Shown: positions 46,058-56,123, counted from the stretch's first letter. The stretch is 64,000 bases of DNA from Legionella fairfieldensis ATCC 49588 (GCF_000621525.1 NZ_JHYC01000004.1:1-64000); one strand, 5' to 3'. Made by a program: numbers and translations. The notes: generated by a model from the sequence alone, not told the origin.

Positions 46058-47017
46058 TTAATAATAAGTTAATAACTCCGCCATAAGACTGGCAGCCAAT
46101 CGCGCAGTCTTATGCCCTTCATCAAGAGGAGGCGAGAGTTCAGCGATGTCAAAACCTACTACTTTGCCAGTTTGCAAAATGTATTTCAACAAAGGTATAA
46201 CCTGCCACGGTGTTAAACCTGTCGCCTGAGGGGCGCTTACGCCAGGAGCGAAACATTCAGCAAACACATCCAGGCAAAGACTCAGGTAAATAAATTCATG
46301 ATTTGAAATAAAATTATCCAGAAAATCGGTTTGCCAGGCAAGACTTTTTTCATGGATTTGCTCGGCATAAAGGTAAGCAACTCCTGATTCATGAGCACTG
46401 GCAAATAAACTTTCAGTGTTGGCGATCCGTTGAATGCCCAGACAACAATAGTTAAAAACGAATTGATGTTGTAAACAATAATCAGCAATCTGGCGAAAAG
46501 GTGTACCCGAAGTTGCATAATGGCCCTTTTTGAGGGGGCGCAAATCGAAATGAGCATCAAAATTAATGATTCCCAGGTTGGAATAATGGGGAGCTAAACC
46601 ACGAAAATGAGGCCAGGCTATTTCATGCCCGCCCCCTAAAGCAACGGTTTTATAACCTTGCTGATGACAATGATCGATTAAACGGGCAAATTGTTCCTGA
46701 GCAGCTTCCAGTTTGTCGGTAGCAATGATATTTCCTATGTCAATAAATTGCTGGTCGGAATGACAAGCGAGTCTGGCTAATTGTTCTCGCAATTGTAATG
46801 GGCCGTCTTTCGCACCAACACGGCCCGCATTGCGTTTTATTCCTTCATCGCTGCAAAATCCTGTAATAACAGTTTCTCCCCGGGTTTGCCTTAAGCGTTG
46901 CTGAGTCAGATCAAGTACAGTCACATGTTGAAAAAAACGTTCTCCTGGCCTGCTATCTTTTCTTCCTTGCCAGATGGATGGTTCTGTTGATTCATAATTT
47001 AAAAGGTCGGGCAACAT
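46058..47017 (-). CDS. hutG: Formimidoylglutamase / ureohydrolase family protein
   Basis: A 319-residue arginase-fold enzyme from ATG 47017. Mn-binding motifs are GGGHEIAWPHF, NFDAHFDLRP and SLCLDVF. The protein is the usual size of HutG, which hydrolyses N-formimidoyl-glutamate to glutamate and formamide in histidine degradation. The presence of hutI 0.9 kb away, divergently, supports histidine use; hutU and hutH are not in the window. Formiminoglutamase rather than arginase or agmatinase is inferred from this context. Confidence 0.85.
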   Translation of the reverse strand: MLPDLLNYESTEPSIWQGRKDSRPGERFFQHVTVLDLTQQRLRQTRGETVITGFCSDEGIKRNAGRVGAKDGPLQLREQLARLACHSDQQFIDIGNIIATDKLEAAQEQFARLIDHCHQQGYKTVALGGGHEIAWPHFRGLAPHYSNLGIINFDAHFDLRPLKKGHYATSGTPFRQIADYCLQHQFVFNYCCLGIQRIANTESLFASAHESGVAYLYAEQIHEKSLAWQTDFLDNFISNHEFIYLSLCLDVFAECFAPGVSAPQATGLTPWQVIPLLKYILQTGKVVGFDIAELSPPLDEGHKTARLAASLMAELLTYY

Positions 47018-47162
47018 GTAAGTTCCGGAATGAATACCAGATAGTCCATGATATCCTGCTCCAGAATTATTTGCACTTGGTTGCGCTAAAATCGTGCTAA
47101 TTGCAGACACGTCTGTTATTATCAGCACTATTTTATTTGTACTCGCTACAGAGGAGTCTATA

Positions 47163-47921
47163 GTGTTTCTAATCACAGGCGGGGGCAGTGGGATAGGCCG
47201 AGCTTTGGCACAAGCTTTGGCAACGCGAGGCAGAGAAGTGCTGATTGTGGGCCGGCGGGAAGAAATGCTGGCAGAGACAGCGGCTTTTTCTTCATTAATT
47301 AATTATCTATGCGCAGACGTTTCTACGGATAAAGGACGACAACACATCGTCACTTACCTGGCAACCGTTTCTTCAATTACCGGGCTGATTCATAACGCCG
47401 GTATTATTGAACCAATTACGTCAATTGCCACTATTGAAGAATCATCCTGGCAACAGATTATGGCTACCAATCTTAATGCCCCTTTGTTTTTGAATCAGTT
47501 ATTATTGGAAAAGTTAAAAGAGGGGAAGGTATTACATATTGGTTCCGGCGTGGCTTATTTTCCAGTCAAAGGCTGGGCAGGTTATTGCGTTTCCAAAGCA
47601 GCTTTAGCCATGCTGACTCGTTGTTGGCAATTGGAAAGTCAGGATGCTGCTTTTGCCAGTGTTATGCCTGGAATAATTGATACGGATATGCAGGCAATTA
47701 TTCGTCACACTCCCTTTATGGATGAAGAGCAACGCGCATTCTACGATTCGCTCCACCAAAAAGGACATTTATTGTCTCCAGCTACCGTAGCGCTTTTTTT
47801 AACCTGGTTATTATTGGATATTGATAAAGGGCTTTATAGTTCAAAAGAATGGGATATTTATGATAAAAGCCACCATCCGGCATGGCTCGTAGCGCCTCAT
47901 TGCGTGCCTTTCTGGGAGTAG
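47163..47921 (+). CDS. Short-chain dehydrogenase/reductase
   Basis: A 252-residue Rossmann-fold enzyme. The start is GTG 47163 ([19 protein letters not shown]), with GAGGAG six bases upstream. GGGSGIG binds the nucleotide, HNAG follows, and the catalytic Ser and YCVSK Tyr-Lys are present. It lies between divergent hutG and overlapping hutI; coupled translation with hutI (stop 47921, next start 47924) suggests a shared transcript. The substrate is unknown; a role in histidine use is possible but not a known Hut step. Confidence 0.88.
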   Translation: MFLITGGGSGIGRALAQALATRGREVLIVGRREEMLAETAAFSSLINYLCADVSTDKGRQHIVTYLATVSSITGLIHNAGIIEPITSIATIEESSWQQIMATNLNAPLFLNQLLLEKLKEGKVLHIGSGVAYFPVKGWAGYCVSKAALAMLTRCWQLESQDAAFASVMPGIIDTDMQAIIRHTPFMDEEQRAFYDSLHQKGHLLSPATVALFLTWLLLDIDKGLYSSKEWDIYDKSHHPAWLVAPHCVPFWE

Positions 47922-47923
47922 CC

Positions 47924-49132
47924 ATGCAAGGATGCGATCGCTTGTTGTTAAATGCGACAATCATTGACTCTAATGGGAAACAATTAGAAAAACAGGCTAT
48001 TGCAATCGCTAAAGGTCATATAATCTGGTGTGGAGAAACCGATGAAGTTCCTCCGGGCTATCAGCAGGAAGCGCTTGTTATTGAAGATTGTCAAGGCCAG
48101 TTAGTTACTCCTGGATTAATCGATTGTCACACCCATCTGGTTTATGCCGGCAATCGCGCCCATGAATTTAAACAGCGCCTTGAGGGGTTAAGTTATACTG
48201 AAATTGCACGCGCTGGTGGAGGCATTTTATCAACGGTTCGTCAGACTCGTGCCGCGACAGAGGAGGCGCTTTTAGAGCAGTCATTGCCGAGATTGCTGGC
48301 TTTACGAGCTGAAGGAGTTACTACGGTAGAAATAAAATCAGGTTACGGTCTTGATTTGGAAAATGAATTGAAAATTTTGCGTGTGGCGAGACAATTGGGC
48401 GCAATGAGTGGTTTACGAATTAAAACGACATTTCTTGGCGCACACACGTTGCCTCCGGAGTTTAATAATAAACAAACCTATGTGGATTTCCTTTGCTCTG
48501 ATATGTTACCTGCCGTAGTCAGTTCCGGGCTTGCCGATGCGGTAGATGTATTCTGTGAATCCATTGGTTTTACTCTGGACCAGACAGAACAGTTGTTTCT
48601 TAAAGCGAAAGAATCAGGATTGCCTGTTAAATGTCACGCTGAACAATTATCCAATCTGGGTGCAAGTCGATTGGCGGCAGATATGGGCGCATTGTCTTGT
48701 GATCATCTGGAGCACTTGGATGTTTTGGGTGCTTCTGCCATGGCCAGTAACGGCACTGTAGCAGTTCTTTTACCTGGCGCTTATTATTTTTTAGGTGAAA
48801 CTAAAAAACCGCCGGTAGCTCTTTTGCGTGAAAAAAAAATAGGAATGGCCATTGCGACCGACACAAATCCAGGCACTTCTCCTACCACCTCATTATTGCT
48901 AATGCTCAATATGGCTTGTCAATTTTTTAATCTTACTGTACCGGAGGTATTAGCCGGTGCGACTTATCAGGCTGCAAGGGCGCTGGGTATTGAAAACGAA
49001 ACAGGAGCAATAAAAGTAGGACTAGCTGCTGATTTAGTACGTTGGTCAGTGAAAAATAGCGAGTCACTTTGCTATTATTTTGGTTACATTCCACCCCATC
49101 AAACCATGGTGGCTGGTGAGTATATTAAGTGA
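47924..49132 (+). CDS. hutI: Imidazolonepropionase
   Basis: A 402-residue amidohydrolase. ATG 47924 follows GGGAG at six bases. Metal and substrate motifs are [33 protein letters not shown] and [10 protein letters not shown], the HutI signatures. It opens the imidazolone ring to N-formimidoyl-glutamate, the step before HutG. It begins two bases after the SDR gene. Confidence 0.95.
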   Translation: MQGCDRLLLNATIIDSNGKQLEKQAIAIAKGHIIWCGETDEVPPGYQQEALVIEDCQGQLVTPGLIDCHTHLVYAGNRAHEFKQRLEGLSYTEIARAGGGILSTVRQTRAATEEALLEQSLPRLLALRAEGVTTVEIKSGYGLDLENELKILRVARQLGAMSGLRIKTTFLGAHTLPPEFNNKQTYVDFLCSDMLPAVVSSGLADAVDVFCESIGFTLDQTEQLFLKAKESGLPVKCHAEQLSNLGASRLAADMGALSCDHLEHLDVLGASAMASNGTVAVLLPGAYYFLGETKKPPVALLREKKIGMAIATDTNPGTSPTTSLLLMLNMACQFFNLTVPEVLAGATYQAARALGIENETGAIKVGLAADLVRWSVKNSESLCYYFGYIPPHQTMVAGEYIK

Positions 49133-49150
49133 ATTTTATAAGGAGCGAAG

Positions 49151-49828
49151 GTGAAAAAATCGGTTTTTGCAATACTATTATTGTGTTTTTCATTAAGTAC
49201 TATAGCGGCTCAATCTTCCAAAACGGTTGTCATTAAAAAGAGTAGTGCCGATCTTGAAGTGCAGATTAAATATCCTCAAGGTTTTTATGACCATAACATT
49301 GACAAGGCAGTGCGTTTACTGATTACCAAAGCACAAAAAGATAATATGCCTGTTATTGATAAGACTATGCCTGTTGATGTTCCGGGCAAAAGCGGGTTGT
49401 ATATTGATTATAAAACGAAATTCCAGAATAAAAATGCACTTAGCCTCTTATTCACTGTTTCCTCTTATAATCGCGGTGCGGCACATCCCAATCATGTGAT
49501 GAAATCTTTGAATTTCTTAAATGGTCAGGTTGTGACTTTGGATCAGCTGTTCAAACCAGATAGTAACTATTTAACTGAAATTGCCAATTTCAGCCGTAAT
49601 GCCGTCATGAAAAAAAAGCTGGCTGATGCTGATTGGGTAGCAAAAGGAACCAGTCCCGCAACGGATAATTACGAGAACTGGTATTTTACGTCAGACGGTT
49701 TGGCTGTCGTTTTTGACACTTATCAGGTGGCTCCCTATGTGTACGGCCCACAAACGGTTCAAATTCCTCGCACGACACTTGCTGCATGGTTACGTCCGGA
49801 AGTAGTTAACGCTGTATGGGGTAAGTAA
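49151..49828 (+). CDS. Exported DUF3298-like protein
   Basis: A 225-residue precursor with signal peptide (FAILLLCFSLSTIAAQ). The mature part contains RGAAHPNHVMKSLNF, LDQLFKPDSNY and YEVAPY-like QVAPYVYGPQTVQIP, typical of the RsiV/DUF3298 periplasmic fold, found in anti-sigma factors and stand-alone secreted proteins. No membrane helix is present besides the signal. It ends at the start of the OPT transporter (TAATG overlap), suggesting coupled translation. Confidence 0.8.
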   Translation: MKKSVFAILLLCFSLSTIAAQSSKTVVIKKSSADLEVQIKYPQGFYDHNIDKAVRLLITKAQKDNMPVIDKTMPVDVPGKSGLYIDYKTKFQNKNALSLLFTVSSYNRGAAHPNHVMKSLNFLNGQVVTLDQLFKPDSNYLTEIANFSRNAVMKKKLADADWVAKGTSPATDNYENWYFTSDGLAVVFDTYQVAPYVYGPQTVQIPRTTLAAWLRPEVVNAVWGK

Positions 49829-51828
49829 TGAGTAAATCTGTGCCGTTTGTGCCAGCGGATAAAAAAATTGCTGAATTGACTGTTCGAAGTATTATTTTAG
49901 CTATCGGGCTAACTATATTACTTGCTTTATCCAATGCTTATCTGGCGTTGAAATTGGGTATTCTGACCTCGGCCTCGATTCCAGCGGCAATTATTTCTAT
50001 TGGTATTTTACGTTTGTTTAAGGATGCAACCATTCTTGAAAACAATGCGGTACAAACCGCCGCATCAGCTGGAGAAGCTGTGGCAGGAGGCATCGTTTAC
50101 ACTATACCTGCTTTAATCATTATTCAATATTGGAATGAATTTGACTATTTAACCAATTTTTTTATTGCTGCTTGCGGAGGAATTCTGGGTGTTTTATTTT
50201 CCATTCCTTTGCGTCGTGTTTTGGTCAATGAGCCTGTATTGCGTTTTCCGGAAGGCCAGGCGATTGCCGAAGTATTAAAATCTTCGGCTGAGAAAGTAGG
50301 TATTCGTGATATTTTTTTAGGAGGGGCTGTAGGTGGACTCCTTGAGCTGTTACAAACAGGCTTTAAAATTATTGCGAATAGTTGGTCGTTATGGTTCACT
50401 GCCAAACGTTCCTTGTTTGGTTTTGGTGCCGGATTTTCCGCTACAATGATTGGCGCAGGTTATCTTGTGGGTCATGAGATGGCGATAAGTATTTTTCTAG
50501 GTGCGATTATTTCCTGGCTTATTGCCATGCCTGTCGTGAGTCAATATTACCCTGATTTTCTGACACACTATCCCGCAGACAAAGCAGCCACTTTATTGTG
50601 GAATAGCGAGATGCGTTATTTAGGCATAGGAGCCATGCTTTTTGCTGGTACCTGGACTTTTTTGAAATTAATAAAACCCCTGACCAGAAGTATCAGTATT
50701 TCATTTAGCGCGTTTATGACAAAAAGTCGCAGTGAGGTTCAATTACCGCGCACAGACAGAGATATTCCTATGCCCTTTATTCTAATGGGCATTATTCTTA
50801 TGGCCGCTATCCTGTTTTTGTTTTTTCAGTTCGTTTTTCCTGTGGAAGAAATTGGAATTGAAGGCGATTTTGCGCCAACTTTGGTTTTTGGTGCAGTAAT
50901 TTACGTGTTGGTGATAGGTTTTTTATTTTCTGTTATTACCGGTTATTTTTCCGGAATGGTCGGGGTAACCGCAAGTCCAGGTAGCTCAATAGTAATAGCC
51001 GGAATGTTATTTGCTGCCTGGATGCTATTAACCATGATCAATAAAATAGTCCCTTTGCCTTTGTCAAATGAGCAAATCAAAGCCGCGGAGGCAATTACTA
51101 TTATTATTGGCTCAGTAGTTACTGGTATTGCTGCAATTGCCAATGATAATACTCAGGATTTAAAAGTAGGCCAATTAGTAGGTGCAACTCCCTGGCGTCA
51201 GCAGGTTATGCTTTTACTGGGTGTCGTGGTTTCTTCATTGGTTATTCCACCTGTTATGCAACTCTTATTTAATGTCTATGGTATTGCAGGAGTCATGCCC
51301 CATGAGGGGATGGATGCGTCTCAAACCTTACCAGCTCCAACAGCGGCCTTAATGGCGGCAATTACTGAAGCGGTGTTTCGTAATACATTGCCATGGATGA
51401 TGATGGTTATTGGAGCGGTGATTATTTCTGCCCTTATTATCATAAATAATTTGGCTAAGCTGGAACGGTATATCCGTTTATCTATCCTGGGCGTAGCAAT
51501 TGGTATGTATTTACCTATCGCGTCTTCCTTTCCCTTATTCCTGGGTGGGATGATTGCTTTACTGGTCCAGGGGATTTTACGAAAAAAACAGTTTAAAAAA
51601 AATGAAAGGCAATTGCGTAAACAAAAGGGGGTACTTATAGCCTGTGGATTGGTAGCCGGATCTGCCTTAATTGATGTACTGCTCGCCATTCCATTTTCTA
51701 TTCTTCATTCACCGGATGCCTTAACTTTAGTAGGACCAGACTGGTATGGGTACAGCGTAATTCTGGGAGTAGTGTCAACATTAATCCTGGCAGGCTGGAT
51801 TGGACATCGGGTTTGTGGAAAAGTATAA
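49828..51828 (+). CDS. OPT-family oligopeptide transporter
   Basis: A 666-residue inner-membrane protein with about 14-16 hydrophobic segments. Residues 30-70, with LSNAYLALKLGILTSASIPAAIIS, and the ENNAVQTAASAGEAVAGG region are the OPT signature. Such proteins import peptides or metal-chelate complexes by proton symport. Its ATG overlaps the stop of the preceding exported protein, implying an operon. Substrate unknown. Confidence 0.92.
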   Translation: MSKSVPFVPADKKIAELTVRSIILAIGLTILLALSNAYLALKLGILTSASIPAAIISIGILRLFKDATILENNAVQTAASAGEAVAGGIVYTIPALIIIQYWNEFDYLTNFFIAACGGILGVLFSIPLRRVLVNEPVLRFPEGQAIAEVLKSSAEKVGIRDIFLGGAVGGLLELLQTGFKIIANSWSLWFTAKRSLFGFGAGFSATMIGAGYLVGHEMAISIFLGAIISWLIAMPVVSQYYPDFLTHYPADKAATLLWNSEMRYLGIGAMLFAGTWTFLKLIKPLTRSISISFSAFMTKSRSEVQLPRTDRDIPMPFILMGIILMAAILFLFFQFVFPVEEIGIEGDFAPTLVFGAVIYVLVIGFLFSVITGYFSGMVGVTASPGSSIVIAGMLFAAWMLLTMINKIVPLPLSNEQIKAAEAITIIIGSVVTGIAAIANDNTQDLKVGQLVGATPWRQQVMLLLGVVVSSLVIPPVMQLLFNVYGIAGVMPHEGMDASQTLPAPTAALMAAITEAVFRNTLPWMMMVIGAVIISALIIINNLAKLERYIRLSILGVAIGMYLPIASSFPLFLGGMIALLVQGILRKKQFKKNERQLRKQKGVLIACGLVAGSALIDVLLAIPFSILHSPDALTLVGPDWYGYSVILGVVSTLILAGWIGHRVCGKV

Positions 51829-51919
51829 AAATAGACTTGTTAGTCTGAATATAAGGCTTGCATACTAAGAATGGCTCGCAAATAATAACAAAGAAGCCAA
51901 ATTATATGGGAGTGATGCG

Positions 51920-53134
51920 ATGAAACGACACGAACTTATTGAAAGACTTTCTGATTATAAAAAAAAGGCAGGGGAATCTAAAAGAAATATTGCAGGTTTT
52001 GCTCCCGCTATTGATCGATTATTGCAAATAGCCTCTTCACAAACCCATTTGGTGGAAGATTCAGAATTCGATATCAAGCAACTGCAAGAGATATTAAGTG
52101 CAAAACAGATGGAAAAAATAATAAGTGTGACGGAGTCGCAAGAGATATTTGATGTGGAAGAACTGGAAGAGATACTCAATGAGGGTCAATCGGAAGAAAT
52201 ATTCAGTGTGAAACAACTGGAAGAAATATTCAGCGTGAAACAACTGGAAAAGATTATTACAATCTTGAATGATGAATTCCTGTGTGTGTCTGATAAACAG
52301 TTTCTTGGTGAGTTACGCTCTGTGCTTACGGGAACATTCTTATCGGCGAATAGTGAAAAAGAATTTGCCGAAGCAACTTTGGCAGAATTAAAAAAAAATA
52401 ATGTGGGTCATGAAGTTATCGAGCAAATAATAAAAAATATTATCGGACAGCAGGGCACTGTTGTAGATAAACTGAATAAATTCAAGTTGATTATTCTTCA
52501 TTACTTTAATAAAAATTCCAGGGGAGTATTTACTGACTTAATGAATGTCTTAAAGGAAATAAACTGTTTAAGTTCAAGGATCAGCATCGATTGGAATCAT
52601 GTTTTCGATGATCTTAAGGCATCCAAAATACCATGGGATAATATGCGTTATAATTTAACGCTTCTTAAAGAAGAAATAACAAAATATGAGCATGTTCGTA
52701 TAATTTTGACTCGATCTTGCCTGTTTAATCGGGTAAAAAATATGATTAAGCTTGAGAAAGCAGGGATTTCTGCTAACTTGCCAGAAGATAATAAAACACT
52801 TGAAAAAAATAGTCTTATCATTAATGTACTTGGTAATCATAATTTGCTGAATGAGAAAAATTATGATCGATGTACAAAACTATCGGACAGAAAAATAGAT
52901 TGCCTTATTATCGCAAATAAAAGATTGGTGTTAACCCAGGAGTTGTTGGAAGATGTCATTTCGGGAAAAAAAGGAATAATAGAAATCGAGGCAATCGATA
53001 AAATTAATAAAACCAAAGCAAGAATGCCTTTAAGAGCTTCTTCTCCTGCTTTCTTTGGAGAGAGTTCACCCAATCAGGCTATTGGTCTTCAGATAATCTT
53101 TCCTCCCAGGAGGTCATGGGGAGGTGGGAAATAA
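51920..53134 (+). CDS. Unknown protein with seven tandem 9-residue repeats (putative effector)
   Basis: A 404-residue, lysine/glutamate-rich protein without signal or membrane segments. Residues 51-113 are seven consecutive 9-residue units (DIKQLQEIL, SAKQMEKII, SVTESQEIF, DVEELEEIL, NEGQSEEIF, SVKQLEEIF, SVKQLEKII). The rest is helical with no family recognised. GGGAG precedes ATG 51920. The C-terminus (PPRRSWGGGK) is basic. The composition and lack of bacterial domain suit a Dot/Icm substrate; this is inference. Confidence 0.75.
   Translation: MKRHELIERLSDYKKKAGESKRNIAGFAPAIDRLLQIASSQTHLVEDSEFDIKQLQEILSAKQMEKIISVTESQEIFDVEELEEILNEGQSEEIFSVKQLEEIFSVKQLEKIITILNDEFLCVSDKQFLGELRSVLTGTFLSANSEKEFAEATLAELKKNNVGHEVIEQIIKNIIGQQGTVVDKLNKFKLIILHYFNKNSRGVFTDLMNVLKEINCLSSRISIDWNHVFDDLKASKIPWDNMRYNLTLLKEEITKYEHVRIILTRSCLFNRVKNMIKLEKAGISANLPEDNKTLEKNSLIINVLGNHNLLNEKNYDRCTKLSDRKIDCLIIANKRLVLTQELLEDVISGKKGIIEIEAIDKINKTKARMPLRASSPAFFGESSPNQAIGLQIIFPPRRSWGGGK
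52070..52258. repeat. Seven 27-bp tandem repeats
   Basis: Seven in-frame 27-base units encode the 9-residue repeats of the neighbouring protein. The last two (from 52205) are nearly identical in DNA, including GTGAAACAACTGGAA, while earlier ones have drifted, so expansion from the 3' side is recent. Confidence 0.75.
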
Positions 53135-53348
53135 GGTACACTGGGTTTTGGATGTCACTTATAGGAAGATGCTTCAAGAATCAGACGAGAAAATGCTGCT
53201 GAAAATGTTGCAACGGCTAGACTTTTTTGCGTTAAATTTGCGTCTGCATCCTAAAAAACTCAGCTCCGATGCAAAAAGGATTGAACTGGCTCATTATCCT
53301 GGGACTCAGGCAAGGATGATCTGCATTGTTCACGGAATAAGTAATTAA
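53124..53348 (+). CDS. Possible small protein overlapping the repeat-protein gene
   Basis: A 74-codon frame from GTG 53124, preceded by GGGAG, overlaps the last residues of the 404-residue gene in another frame. The sequence (KMLLKMLQRLDFFALNLRL) is amphipathic with no known family. It could be translationally coupled, or a broken extension of the upstream protein. Support is weak. Confidence 0.3.
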   Translation: MGNKVHWVLDVTYRKMLQESDEKMLLKMLQRLDFFALNLRLHPKKLSSDAKRIELAHYPGTQARMICIVHGISN

Positions 53349-53515
53349 GAAGTATATAATGTCAATGTTTTCCCGTGCAGGCGGGGAAACTATCCATAAA
53401 TCAGACATAGTGCTAATTTTATGGATGGATTCGTCTGCGCGGGAAAGACAAGTCATCGAACAAAGTCTGGGAGAGGAAATTTGCATCCCGTGAACATTTA
53501 CCGATCTGCTGGGCT
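53349..53515. other. Gap between convergent small ORF and cfa, holding a REP-like element
   Basis: Apart from the palindromic element at 53369-53446 nothing is recognised. No T-run is visible, so it is not evidently a terminator. Confidence 0.5.
53369..53446. repeat. REP-like palindrome (TTTCCCG-GCAG arms)
   Basis: TTTCCCGTGCAG (53369-53380) pairs with CTGCGCGGGAAA (53435-53446), with one G-T pair, and an inner perfect 9-bp stem joins ATCCATAAA (53392-53400) to TTTATGGAT (53418-53426). The TTCCCGCGCAGGCGGGAATCC pattern resembles dispersed REP/BOX-like repeats seen in many gammaproteobacteria. Confidence 0.6.
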
Positions 53516-54655
53516 TCAGCGTATACTTTCATAGCCTTCTCTGAGACCTGATTTAGACATAACCAGTTGCCATACCTGTGCTGTTCTGGAACGGAACATG
53601 CCAGCGCACATTAATAAATAATAACGCCACATACGATAGAAACGTTCGTCAAAACGTGATTTTATAGTATCCCAATGCGCTTCAAAATTTTTATTCCAGG
53701 CCAGCAGCGTATTGTCATAATGGATGCCAATATTATGCCAGTCCTCAATAATAAAAGAGCGCTCTAATGCGCCTGATAACTGTTTCATTGAGGGTAAAAT
53801 TCCATGAGGAAAAATGTATTTATTAATCCATCGATCACTGGATGTAACCGTTTCATTACTGCCTATAGTATGCAGTAGAAATAAACCATTATCAGTGAGC
53901 TGCTGTTCCATGAGTTTGAAAAAAGTTCGATAATTTTTGGGACCAATATGCTCAAAAGCCCCCACACTTACCAGCTTGGTAAATTGTTTTTGCTGAGGGT
54001 TATAAAGCGAACTATCACGATAATCGGCTGTAAAAAATTGAGCGGGTAAATGACTATGGTGTTCTTTAGCGTAAGCGATCTGCTGTTCAGCGATGCTAAT
54101 GCCAACTACTCGACAGCCATAATGTTCAGCAGCGTAGGCGGCTAATCCACCCCAACCGCAACCAATATCCAGCAGCGTATCCTGGCTTGTCAGTTGTAAT
54201 TTTTTGCAAATCAATTCATATTTTGCCCGTTGAGCGGTATTCAATTCCTGAGTATTTTTCCAATAACCACAGCTATAAGCCATCGTTTCCCCCAGCATTA
54301 AAGCAAACAAATGATTGTCAAGATCGTAATGTTTCTCGGCAACTTCTTTGGACAGTTTTTTGCTCTGCTGATTGAATAATTTTGCGGATAGTTTATATAG
54401 AAGATGAAAAAAATTGAATTTTACGTCCTTTTCCAGGGCGGCTGTACAGAGTTGATAAGACAGTTTATCCAGTCTTTTACAATCCCACCAGCCCTCCATA
54501 TACGTCTCTCCGAGACCCAATGAACCATCGAGTAAAATACGTTTAATAGCACGATTATCTATTAATTGAATGTCGTGATCTTTGGAGCCATTGAGAGTCA
54601 CCTCTGCTTTGGATAAGGCACGCTGTACGTAATTTTGAGCAATCGCATTATTCAT
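53516..54655 (-). CDS. cfa: Cyclopropane-fatty-acyl-phospholipid synthase
   Basis: A 379-residue SAM-dependent enzyme. TLLDIGCGWGGLAAYAAEHYGCRVVG is the SAM-binding motif; SVGAFEHIG and the FPHGILPS region are CFA-synthase signatures. It adds a methylene group across double bonds of membrane phospholipid acyl chains, usually in stationary phase or stress. It follows the thiolase gene by about 130 bases on the same strand, and a REP-like palindrome lies downstream. Confidence 0.95.
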   Translation of the reverse strand: MNNAIAQNYVQRALSKAEVTLNGSKDHDIQLIDNRAIKRILLDGSLGLGETYMEGWWDCKRLDKLSYQLCTAALEKDVKFNFFHLLYKLSAKLFNQQSKKLSKEVAEKHYDLDNHLFALMLGETMAYSCGYWKNTQELNTAQRAKYELICKKLQLTSQDTLLDIGCGWGGLAAYAAEHYGCRVVGISIAEQQIAYAKEHHSHLPAQFFTADYRDSSLYNPQQKQFTKLVSVGAFEHIGPKNYRTFFKLMEQQLTDNGLFLLHTIGSNETVTSSDRWINKYIFPHGILPSMKQLSGALERSFIIEDWHNIGIHYDNTLLAWNKNFEAHWDTIKSRFDERFYRMWRYYLLMCAGMFRSRTAQVWQLVMSKSGLREGYESIR

Positions 54656-54786
54656 TAGCTGCTTCCTTTGATCTTGTAAGAATAATTTTAATTACCGCTG
54701 AGTCAGAATCGCATTAATTGGGTAGTTAGTAAATAGACCTGTTTCGAAAATCGTAGAGAGCAGGGCGCAACTAATTCTGGTGAGCA

Positions 54787-56061
54787 TTAAACTGCTTCCA
54801 GGAGAGCGGCTATACCCATACCGCCCGCGGTGCAAATAGAGATTAAGCCTCGTCCCTTTCCTTTCTGATGTAATAATTTGGCAAGGGTACCTACAATACG
54901 AGTGCCTGTGGCGGCAAAAGGATGACCTAAAGCCACGCTGCCCCCTTTAATATTTAATTTGGCGTGATCAATGGGGCCTAAGGCAGCATCGGATTTAAGT
55001 ACCCTTTTACAATAGTCGTCGGATTCCCAGGCTTTTAATGTACAGAGTACTTGCCCTTCAAATGCTTCATGAATTTCATAAAAATCAAAATCTTGCAGCG
55101 ATAACTTATTGCGTTTTAAAAGTGAGTTGACAGCGAAAGTAGGAGCCATTAATAACCCTTCACCCTGTACATAGTCCACAGCGGCAACCTGAGCATCAAC
55201 AAAACGTGCCAGGATAGGATGATTAAATTGGGTGGCTACTTCATCATTGACTAAATAAACTGCTGATGAACCATCGGTTAACAGGGTGCTATTACCCGCA
55301 GTCAATGTGCCTGAGCCACTAAAATCAAAGGCGGGCTTTAATCGGGCCAATTTTTCCAATGTAGTATCTTTTCGTAAAATTCTATCTTGCTTTATGCCAT
55401 GAAATTCAAAAACAAGATCCTCATAGAAGCCTTCCTCATAAGCCTTGACGCCTTTTTGATGACTTAAGAACGCTAATTCATCCTGTGCTTCGCGTGTAAT
55501 GCCCCATTCCTTAACCATTTTTTCGGTATGTTGTCCCATAGATAAGCCGGTACGGGGTTCAACTACAGCAGGAAATTGGGGTTGTAGATCATGGGGACGA
55601 AAAGCACCAAGCGCTTTTAATTTAGCAAAAAAACCCTTGGCGTGATTTAAAAGAAGTAATTTTTGAGCAAAAGAATGACTGAACAGGACAGGCAAATCAC
55701 TATTAGTATCCACTCCGCCAGCAATCCCGTCATTAATTTGGTAATTCGCTATTTTTAAAGCAATTTGCAACGTTGTTTCAAGACTGGTACCGCAGGCTCT
55801 TTGCAAAGTATAACCGGGTGTATGGGCATTGAGAGCAGAGCCTAATACACATTCTCGTGACAAATTCCAGTTAAAAGGGCTGGTGATCACGGCGCCAAGG
55901 CCCACATCACCGATTATACGTCCTTCAAGATGCATTTTTTTTACTAACTGTTGTAATGAGGCAATCATTAAATCCTGAGTAGAAACAGTACGGTAAACAG
56001 TCAGTGATTTTACAAAAGGAGTACGCGCACTTCCTGCAATGTAAACTGGCCTGGTTTTCAT
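54787..56061 (-). CDS. Acetyl-CoA C-acyltransferase (FadI-like thiolase)
   Basis: A 424-residue thiolase. The nucleophile is Cys90 in QRACGTSLE, where FadI has ACATSFQ; GHPFAATGTRIV and CTAGGMGIA carry the catalytic His and Cys. The length and the RACGTS motif fit the FadI branch of 3-ketoacyl-CoA thiolases. It splits 3-ketoacyl-CoA or condenses acetyl-CoA. It is in line with, and 62 bases downstream of, motB; the adc-like and bdhA genes are upstream, so acetoacetyl-CoA chemistry is plausible. Confidence 0.88.
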   Translation of the reverse strand: MKTRPVYIAGSARTPFVKSLTVYRTVSTQDLMIASLQQLVKKMHLEGRIIGDVGLGAVITSPFNWNLSRECVLGSALNAHTPGYTLQRACGTSLETTLQIALKIANYQINDGIAGGVDTNSDLPVLFSHSFAQKLLLLNHAKGFFAKLKALGAFRPHDLQPQFPAVVEPRTGLSMGQHTEKMVKEWGITREAQDELAFLSHQKGVKAYEEGFYEDLVFEFHGIKQDRILRKDTTLEKLARLKPAFDFSGSGTLTAGNSTLLTDGSSAVYLVNDEVATQFNHPILARFVDAQVAAVDYVQGEGLLMAPTFAVNSLLKRNKLSLQDFDFYEIHEAFEGQVLCTLKAWESDDYCKRVLKSDAALGPIDHAKLNIKGGSVALGHPFAATGTRIVGTLAKLLHQKGKGRGLISICTAGGMGIAALLEAV

Positions 56062-56123
56062 CCTGGTATCCTTTTTATCGAACAGCTTATTTAAGTGGAT
56101 CGACTTCCTTTATAAGACAATTT

